From: Helicobacter sp.
GTDB lineage: Bacteria > Campylobacterota > Campylobacteria > Campylobacterales > Helicobacteraceae
Length of the DNA: 64,000 nt
NCBI RefSeq assembly: GCF_014799995.1
Contig: NZ_JAAVGY010000009.1
Span: forward strand, 1-64,000
Direction of reading: 5' to 3'
A program made the translations under genes and the position numbers. Below, in pieces: positions 58,164 to 64,000 of this stretch. The notes under the pieces were generated by a model. It searched no databases and had not been told where the DNA came from. It was given only the letters and a program-made list of their open reading frames with translations. Each line of letters starts with the position of its first letter. Position 1 is the stretch's first letter.

Positions 58164-59273
58164 ATGTCGTCTATTCCTTATGATTTCAGTCATCAAAACA
58201 CCACTTTAGTGCATATTTGTTGCAGCGTTGATAGTCATCATTTCCTAACCCAACTACAAAAAATCTATCCCAATAAGCATTTTTGCGGATTTTTCTATAA
58301 CCCCAATATCCACCCCTACGAAGAATATCAACTGCGCCTAGAAGATGTTAAACGCAGTTGTGAAGCACTTGGGATTCCGCTTATTGTAGGAGAATATGAC
58401 GACAAAGAATGGCTAGCAAACGCCAAAGGATTAGAAAACGCACCAGAAAAGGGAGAGCGGTGTAGCTTCTGCTTTGACTTTCGTTTAAGCAAAACAGCGC
58501 AAATTGCGCAAAAGACACATTGCACAGAATTTACGACTACCCTACTCGCAAGCCCGATGAAATCTCAAGCGGAACTCTTTGCGCAAGGAGAGACGATTGC
58601 AAGAAGTTGGAATCTTAACTTCCTGCCTCTTGATGTGCGAAGCAAAGGGGGCACAAAAGTGCAAAATGAACTTGCTAAAAATGCGAAACTCTACCGCCAA
58701 AATTATTGTGGTTGTATTTTTGCCCTCAAAGCCCAACGCAACAAACCCCAAAGAGTCGCATTAGAACTCCTCTCATCTTTAAGCACGCCACAAGGAATGA
58801 GGAATCTCCCCTCTTTGCGATTCCACAATTTCCAAACACGCGCAAAACTAGAGAAGCAATGCCAACCCTACCAAATCATCAAACGCAAAGTTTCCCGCTA
58901 TGTGCTGCTTCAGGGCAAACTCACTTGCCAAGAGCGCACGATTCCTAGTTTTATTTGCAGTTATTCTCTGCTCACAAAACCTGCCAAAGCACGTATAGAA
59001 TTTTGGCATAATGGAATCGGATATGCCAACAAAGAAGGGATTTTATTGCTTCTTTTTAAAAATTTCAAGACAATTCTAAACAAACCCGATTTTGCAACGC
59101 TTTTGCGTGAGGGGTTGGACGAGGAAGTGCAACTCTTGCTACGACACAAGCTCTATCCTTATGGGTTTTTGACTTCCCCGATTCTGATTATAGAGCGACC
59201 CATTGAGGACTTTATGCTTGAGATTTCCTCCATAATGCAAGAAGAAATGCTAGAGGATTTCCTCCCTTTGTAA
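58164..59273 (+). CDS. queH: Epoxyqueuosine reductase QueH
   Basis: Reduces epoxyqueuosine in tRNA to queuosine, the last step of the pathway, using an Fe-S cluster. Start ATG 58164 (MSSIPYDF) with an AGAGAG site; the frame runs 19 codons upstream. Motifs: LVHICCSVDSHHFL, FYNPNIHPYEEYQLRLEDVKR, ENAPEKGERCSFCFDFRLSKTA, TTLLASPMKSQ, YRQNYCGCIFA, all of QueH. The C-terminal 150 residues are an extension of unknown role. 369 aa. Confidence 0.93.
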   Translation: MSSIPYDFSHQNTTLVHICCSVDSHHFLTQLQKIYPNKHFCGFFYNPNIHPYEEYQLRLEDVKRSCEALGIPLIVGEYDDKEWLANAKGLENAPEKGERCSFCFDFRLSKTAQIAQKTHCTEFTTTLLASPMKSQAELFAQGETIARSWNLNFLPLDVRSKGGTKVQNELAKNAKLYRQNYCGCIFALKAQRNKPQRVALELLSSLSTPQGMRNLPSLRFHNFQTRAKLEKQCQPYQIIKRKVSRYVLLQGKLTCQERTIPSFICSYSLLTKPAKARIEFWHNGIGYANKEGILLLLFKNFKTILNKPDFATLLREGLDEEVQLLLRHKLYPYGFLTSPILIIERPIEDFMLEISSIMQEEMLEDFLPL

Positions 59274-59326
59274 AAAATCATCAAAAATGCTAAAATTTCG
59301 GCTTAAAATTTGGCAAAGGAATAAAA

Positions 59327-59566
59327 ATGTTTGAACGCATTGACGGAATTTTGCGTGAGATTGAGGAAGCACAAGCAGAGATTCAGCTGCTTTTAGGAAT
59401 CGCAAAGATTTCTTTCGTGGATTATATTATGATTAAACGCGGCTCGCAAGATATGCCAGAGGAGCTTGGCGCGTGGAATCTCCAACAAATTGACAACGAA
59501 GTATCCCGCCTCAAAGACGCGATTGATACACTCAATAAAATCAAAAAAGAAGTCCTCACTTGGTAA
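59327..59566 (+). CDS. Conserved small helical protein, 79 aa
   Basis: 79 residues, acidic, with coiled-coil-like spacing (FERIDGILREIEEAQAEIQL; DNEVSRLKDAIDTLNKIKKE). AAAGGA precedes the ATG. No known domain; proteins of this size with this look are conserved in Campylobacterota. It stands 50 bp after queH and 40 bp before the EI24 gene. Confidence 0.6.
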   Translation: MFERIDGILREIEEAQAEIQLLLGIAKISFVDYIMIKRGSQDMPEELGAWNLQQIDNEVSRLKDAIDTLNKIKKEVLTW

Positions 59567-59605
59567 GAATCCCAAAAGACTTTTAGGCTTGACTTAAGGA
59601 AAAGA

Positions 59606-60346
59606 ATGCAATCAAAAATGCAAGAACAATTCGCCCATACCAAGCATTATTTCGCGCTTGCCAAAAAGGACATTTTCACGCCGTATTTATTGGGGCTTAC
59701 CTTTTTGCCTTTGTTGGTTGCTCTTGCTTTTTGGGGTGCGATTCTTTATTTTTTTGGTAGTGATTGGTATGCAATGCTCTATCATTACTTCTACCTAGAC
59801 TTAAACATTTCTATTGTATGGCTTGCTTGGATTCAAAATAGCTTGGACTATATCATCAAAACAACTATTTTTATTTTTTTGGCTTTTGCGTTTTTGGTGT
59901 TATCACTCTTACTCACACTCATCATTTGTTCCTTTTTAGCACCTTTTGTCGTTGATTTTGTGCGCAATCAACATTACCCCACCGCCTCACTTGATGGCAA
60001 CACCAATGCGATAATTTCTCTTTTGTCCCTGCTAGGGATTTATCTCTTGTATTTTTTCTTTTTAGTGCTTTTGTTACCCTTTTATTTTGTGCCATTTGTG
60101 GGTTCTTTCGTGATTTTATTGCCAAACTTTTGGCTATTTTCTAAAACACTAGTTGCCGATGTGGGGGAAGGGATTTTTGAAAAACACGAGTTGAAGCGCA
60201 TTAAGTCGGAGAAAAAAACCCAAATCCGCAATGTAACTTTGCCTCTGTATGGATTAAGCTTGATTCCAATTTTGGGATTCTTTGTGCCTGTGTTTGCGCT
60301 CACAACTTTGACACATTTGTTTTTTCATCTTAAAAATAATGTTTAA
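59606..60346 (+). CDS. EI24 domain membrane protein (CysZ-like)
   Basis: 246 aa with about six hydrophobic segments (YLLGLTFLPLLVALAFWGAILY, IFIFLAFAFLVLSLLLTLII, LLGIYLLYFFFLVLLLPFYF and others). The EI24 pattern SFLAPFVVDFVRN and VADVGEGIFEK is present. EI24/CysZ proteins are sulfate-permease-like or of unknown transport function. The start uses AAGG before ATG 59606. Three bp separate it from dnaB. Confidence 0.8.
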   Translation: MQSKMQEQFAHTKHYFALAKKDIFTPYLLGLTFLPLLVALAFWGAILYFFGSDWYAMLYHYFYLDLNISIVWLAWIQNSLDYIIKTTIFIFLAFAFLVLSLLLTLIICSFLAPFVVDFVRNQHYPTASLDGNTNAIISLLSLLGIYLLYFFFLVLLLPFYFVPFVGSFVILLPNFWLFSKTLVADVGEGIFEKHELKRIKSEKKTQIRNVTLPLYGLSLIPILGFFVPVFALTTLTHLFFHLKNNV

Positions 60347-60349
60347 GGA

Positions 60350-61822
60350 ATGCCAATGGAAATGCAATTACAGATTGAGCGGGCGATTCTAAGCTCCATT
60401 TTGTTTGACCCAGAGCAATTAGATGTGATTGCAGAATCCCTAGTGGCAGAGGATTTCGCCTACACTCCACACCAAAACATCTTTGCCGCAATGCTAGAAC
60501 TCCGCTATACTGACCGACCCATTGATGAAGAGTTTATCCTCAAGCTTTCAACCAAAACGCGCCCTATCACACAAGAAGAGATTCTAAATATCCTCACCAC
60601 AAGCCCCATTAGTGATTTGAAGTCTTATGTCAATGAAGTCTTGGAATCCTCTACCAAACGCAAACTGCATTCCTTTGCAATGAAAATCAATCAAAGCGCA
60701 AGTGATGAAGAAACAAGTTCTAAAGAAATTATAGACTATCTCCAAAGCGAGCTTTATAAGATTACTAATACCCACGATATGCGAGGATTTCAGGATTCTA
60801 AAACAATCATTCAATCCACTTTAAAATATGTAGAGGAGATGAAAAAGCGCGGGAATAATCTCCTCATCGGTGTAGATACAGGCTTTGCGGGTTTAAACAA
60901 AATGACGACAGGCTTTGGCAAGGGTGATTTAATCATTGTCGCGGCGCGTCCTGCGATGGGCAAAACAACGCTTGTATTAAATATGGCTCAAAAAGCACTA
61001 GATACGGGCAGAGGCGTAGCGTTTTTTAGCCTTGAAATGCCCGCGGAACAATTAATGCTAAGAATGCTTGCGGCAAAAACTTCTATCGCCTTACAAAACT
61101 TGCGTGTAGGGAATCTGCAAGATGAGGAATGGAGCAATCTTACGCGTGCGGCAGAGATAATGAGCCAATCGCCTTTGTTTATTGATGATAATAGTTTGCT
61201 TACGATTCATCAATTAAGAACCAAACTTAGAAAAATCAAATCCAAACACCCAGAAATTGGGCTTGCCGTGATTGACTATTTGCAGCTAATGAGCAGCGCA
61301 AGCAATAAAGACAGACACCAAGAAGTCAGCGAAATCAGTCGCGGACTCAAGATGATTGCGCGCGAATTAGAGATTCCTATTATCGCGCTCTCACAACTGA
61401 ATCGCAGCCTAGAAAGTAGGAGCGACCGCCGCCCGATGCTTTCAGATTTGCGAGAATCGGGCTCTATTGAACAAGACGCGGATATTATTTTGTTTGTCTA
61501 TCGCGATGCAGTCTATAAACAAAAAGATGAAAAAGAAAAAGAAGAAGCGGCAAAGAAAGAGAATAAAGAATACAAGAGTACTTATGTCCCTCGCAATGAG
61601 GAGGAAGCAGAAATCATCATCGGCAAGCAGCGCAATGGTCCTACCGGCGTAGTGAAATTAACCTTTCATAAGCATTGCACGCGTTTTGTGGATTTGGCAG
61701 ATTCCAACCCCACACTTGAAATCGTTTATGAAAGAACCGCTCAAAATACACAAACGCAATTCATACCACCAGAGAATCCCAAGCCTACGAATCCTAGCCC
61801 AATTGATATGCCGCAAATTTAA
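60350..61822 (+). CDS. dnaB: Replicative DNA helicase DnaB
   Basis: Hexameric ring helicase unwinding DNA ahead of the fork. 490 aa: N-terminal domain (ERAILSSILFDPEQLDVIAE, residues 9-100) and the RecA-like C-terminal domain with Walker A AARPAMGKTT (198-207), FFSLEMPAEQLMLRMLAAKT, Walker B IGLAVIDYLQLM and the LSQLNRSLESRSDRRPMLSDLRESGSIEQDADIILF arginine-finger region. A Lys/Glu-rich insert near 390-410 is typical of Helicobacter DnaB. Upstream of the convergent pdxJ. Confidence 0.97.
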   Translation: MPMEMQLQIERAILSSILFDPEQLDVIAESLVAEDFAYTPHQNIFAAMLELRYTDRPIDEEFILKLSTKTRPITQEEILNILTTSPISDLKSYVNEVLESSTKRKLHSFAMKINQSASDEETSSKEIIDYLQSELYKITNTHDMRGFQDSKTIIQSTLKYVEEMKKRGNNLLIGVDTGFAGLNKMTTGFGKGDLIIVAARPAMGKTTLVLNMAQKALDTGRGVAFFSLEMPAEQLMLRMLAAKTSIALQNLRVGNLQDEEWSNLTRAAEIMSQSPLFIDDNSLLTIHQLRTKLRKIKSKHPEIGLAVIDYLQLMSSASNKDRHQEVSEISRGLKMIARELEIPIIALSQLNRSLESRSDRRPMLSDLRESGSIEQDADIILFVYRDAVYKQKDEKEKEEAAKKENKEYKSTYVPRNEEEAEIIIGKQRNGPTGVVKLTFHKHCTRFVDLADSNPTLEIVYERTAQNTQTQFIPPENPKPTNPSPIDMPQI

Positions 61823-61838
61823 GCAAAATGCAAAGATT

Positions 61839-62621
61839 TTAGCTTTTGATTAATTGCACCATTTCTTTAATCGCATTTTCAAGCCCGCTAAAGATTGCGC
61901 GCGCGATAATGCTTTGTCCGATGTTAAGCTCAACGATTTCGGGAATAGATAGAATCGGGGCAAGATTAATGTAGTTTAGCCCGTGTCCTGCGGCAACTTC
62001 CAGCCCTAGAGATTTCGCCTCTCTTGCGGCATTACGCAAACTTTCTATGGAATCTTGCAATTTCTCTTTTAGCTCTTGTCGTGGCAGCCTTAGCGATTCT
62101 ATCGCATTGTGCATAGAGGGCAGATTGGAATTTAACATCAAATGCAAATTAGCATAAGAACCGGTATGCAGTTCTACCATTTGTGCGCCCACTTCTTTGG
62201 AAGCGCGGATTTGTTCAAGGTGTGTGTCAATAAATAGCGAAACTTCCACGCCTTTTTCCTTAAAATCGCGTGTAATCTCTGCGATTCTCTTTTGATTACC
62301 TAGAATGTCCAATCCTCCCTCTGTTGTAATCTCCGCACGATTTTCAGGCACAAGCGTAATGCGGTGGGGTGTTAATTCTAACAAATAATCAATAATTTGC
62401 GGATTGATGGAACATTCCACATTGACAGGCAAAAAGGAATTTTCACATACGCGTTTGACATCTAAATCGTGCATATGTCTGCGGTCTTCTCGCAAATGCA
62501 AGGTAATTTGGTCTGCGCCAGAACGTTTTGCGATAAAGACTGCCTCTAGCGGGTCAGGGTCATTAATTTTACGCGCTTGCCTCAAAGTTGCAATATGGTC
62601 AATATTTACTCCAAGTAGCAT
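61839..62621 (-). CDS. pdxJ: Pyridoxine 5'-phosphate synthase
   Basis: Condenses 1-deoxyxylulose 5-phosphate with 3-amino-2-oxopropyl phosphate to give pyridoxine phosphate (vitamin B6). 260 aa from ATG 62621 (AAAGGGG upstream). TIM-barrel motifs: LLGVNIDHIATLRQAR, HLREDRRHMHDLDV, NVECSINPQIIDYL, VELHTGSYANL, EVAAGHGLNYINL and ELNIGQSIIARAIFSG. pdxA, its usual partner, is not in the window. Divergent from the exonuclease gene. Confidence 0.96.
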   Translation of the reverse strand: MLLGVNIDHIATLRQARKINDPDPLEAVFIAKRSGADQITLHLREDRRHMHDLDVKRVCENSFLPVNVECSINPQIIDYLLELTPHRITLVPENRAEITTEGGLDILGNQKRIAEITRDFKEKGVEVSLFIDTHLEQIRASKEVGAQMVELHTGSYANLHLMLNSNLPSMHNAIESLRLPRQELKEKLQDSIESLRNAAREAKSLGLEVAAGHGLNYINLAPILSIPEIVELNIGQSIIARAIFSGLENAIKEMVQLIKS

Positions 62622-62709
62622 TATCGCCCCTTTAAATTGTGAAGTATAAATTTGGATTCTAACCAAAATTACTTTAAAATAATAAATTCAAAATTTAAAG
62701 GAATGCAAA

Positions 62710-63537
62710 ATGATAATGGTCTTTGATTGTGAGACGATTTTAGATACTGCTTTAGTCCAAAAAGGATTCCAACAAGAATTTCAAACACGCGATATTGATA
62801 TAGAATCCCTAGATGATTTGGAGATAAGTCAAACTGCAATGGCAATCCAAAAAGAGTTAAGTGGCACAGAATTTTTGCCCGTTTGCTACCATCAAGTCAT
62901 CAGTATTGCGGCAGTCTTTTGCGATGACTTCGGACGCTTCATTAAAGTAGGAAACTTTAAAAGTAGCGGGGATTCCAAAGAAATGCGCGAAAAATCACTC
63001 ATTCAAGCCTTTTTAGACTACCTCAACAAACACCAACCCAAACTCGTTAGCTACAATGGCAGGGGATTTGATTTGCCAATGCTGCTTTTACGCGCAATGA
63101 AATACAAACTCAACGCCAACGCCTACTTTGAAGAAAATAATCCCCAATTCAACAAAAGCAAATGGGAAAATTATCGGCAGCGGTATTGCGAACGATTCCA
63201 TATTGATTTGCTAGAAAGCTTAGGTAACTATGGCAGTGTGCGGAATCTCAAACTAGATATATTGGCAAACTTAGTCGGATTTCCGGGCAAATATGACACA
63301 AATGGTGCGCAAGTGCTTCAAATGTATTATGCAGGACAACAAGAAAAAATTGATGAATATTGCCAAAGTGATGTTTTAAATACCTATGGTTTATACCTTA
63401 ACTACGAATTGCTCAAGGGAAATTTGACTCTGGAGGATTATCAGAGCATTTTGAATGCTTGGAGAGAAAATTTGCCGCAAGATATGGGTTATTATTCTGT
63501 ATTTTTTGATACAATTAGTGCCCAAATAGAATCTTAA
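62710..63537 (+). CDS. Predicted 3'-5' exonuclease related to PolB exonuclease domain
   Basis: 275-aa DEDD-superfamily nuclease. Exo I is VFDCETI, Exo II is KLVSYNGRGFDLPMLLLRAM, and Exo III is EYCQSDVLNTYGLY (DEDDy type, Tyr). The family is found in many bacteria as a stand-alone PolB-like exonuclease of unknown repair role. AAAGGA precedes the ATG. It is followed after 16 bp by the truncated PDC-sensor gene. Confidence 0.82.
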   Translation: MIMVFDCETILDTALVQKGFQQEFQTRDIDIESLDDLEISQTAMAIQKELSGTEFLPVCYHQVISIAAVFCDDFGRFIKVGNFKSSGDSKEMREKSLIQAFLDYLNKHQPKLVSYNGRGFDLPMLLLRAMKYKLNANAYFEENNPQFNKSKWENYRQRYCERFHIDLLESLGNYGSVRNLKLDILANLVGFPGKYDTNGAQVLQMYYAGQQEKIDEYCQSDVLNTYGLYLNYELLKGNLTLEDYQSILNAWRENLPQDMGYYSVFFDTISAQIES

Positions 63538-63553
63538 ACTTAAGGAATGATAA

Positions 63554-64000
63554 ATGTTATCCAAAGACATTGCAAACTTTAGCGAAATGCGTTATGAGAT
63601 TCGCGCATATTTGTGCTTTTTAATGCAGCGCAATATCAAAAACCATTTGCCCCATATTGAACTCAATAAAATTGTAGATGGGGTTCAAAAAATAGAAAAA
63701 GAGGTGGGGATTTTTGAATTAATCTATGTGTTAGACGCGAGCGGGGCTTTAGTGCTAGATGGAATCTCTAAAGATTCCAAAATAGAGTGCAAAAAGGGAG
63801 AAAACCACAATGAACGCGCCTATTTTTATCGTGCAATCAAAGAAAAAAAATGTATCTTAACTGACCCTTATCCCTCTTTGGCAAGCGGAAATCTCGTCAT
63901 TACCGTCTCTTATCCGCTCTATAATGACAAAGGCGAGCTTGCGTATGTCGTCTGTATGGACGTGCGCTTAGAACGTAGTTTGGAGCTCGTACGCCCTACG
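63554..64000 (+). CDS. PDC/Cache sensor-domain protein, 3' end outside window
   Basis: The frame is open from ATG 63554 (AAGGA upstream) to the window end, 149 codons. No membrane helix is seen, so the domain is cytosolic here. The PDC-type sensor core has FELIYVLDASGALVLDG, HNERAYFYRAIKEKKCILTDPYPS and GNLVITVSYPLYNDKGELAYVVCMDV, including the ligand-site RAYFYRA-DPYPS pattern. Downstream output cannot be seen. Possibly co-transcribed with the exonuclease gene. Confidence 0.7.
   Translation, partial: MLSKDIANFSEMRYEIRAYLCFLMQRNIKNHLPHIELNKIVDGVQKIEKEVGIFELIYVLDASGALVLDGISKDSKIECKKGENHNERAYFYRAIKEKKCILTDPYPSLASGNLVITVSYPLYNDKGELAYVVCMDVRLERSLELVRPT

Overview
The window is AT-rich chromosomal DNA of a Campylobacterota bacterium, most likely a non-pylori (enterohepatic-type) Helicobacter. 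Evidence: a pseudaminic acid block (pseB-pseC-pseF), paired FlgG-type rod genes behind an RpoN-type promoter, a free-standing FlhB C-terminal homologue, a GltX1-type glutamyl-tRNA synthetase, QueH, a ferritin gene with a near-perfect Helicobacter Fur box, and the block purD-RDD-lptD-PRTase-pnp-atpE preceded by a probable 6S RNA. All identifications are by reading; no database search was run.

Layout. 1-600: a tiny hydrophobic peptide gene (153-221) that looks like an Ibs-type toxin. A textbook TTGACA-17-TATAAT promoter on the opposite strand inside the ORF would drive an antisense RNA over its start site: a candidate type I toxin-antitoxin locus. 587-10021: host genes (htpG, dgkA, YhbP-like gene, mnmA, flgG pair, flhX, ribE, tatD). 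Among them is a phosphoethanolamine transferase gene disrupted by a C12 tract and by a second frameshift.

About 10300-33270: a Mu-like (CampMu/CJIE1-like) prophage with its early end on the right. From right to left it has a CI/LexA-like repressor, a BcepMu gp16-like regulator, MuA transposase, MuB, several tiny coupled ORFs, Gam, regulators, GemA, Mor, a secreted EndA-type DNase, a head module, a tail remnant, and accessory genes (Dam-type methylase, KAP NTPase, second S24 repressor, DUF4145 protein, frameshifted glycosylase). One junction near 17205 removes the 5' halves of both tape measure and terminase, so the prophage is probably defective. It carries four related, covarying hairpin elements on both strands. 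Its transposase gene contains in-frame copies of a dispersed palindromic repeat and an out-of-frame 45-aa membrane-protein ORF.

33675-40000: ferritin, TraT-like lipoprotein, tRNA-His, tRNA-Pro, pseudaminic acid synthesis, purB. 40100-43180: restriction-modification island with a clear EcoRV-like nuclease (E, PD, DxK spacing as in EcoRV) and M.EcoRV-like methylase, a second D12-type adenine methylase and a frameshifted ORF. 43400-64000: host genes (RluA-type synthase, gltX, cytochrome c, 6S RNA, purD-to-atpE block, tRNA-Leu, proA, an EF-hand-containing protein with a small secreted partner behind a sigma28-like promoter, tRNA-Glu, queH, EI24 protein, dnaB, pdxJ, PolB-like exonuclease and a truncated PDC-sensor protein).
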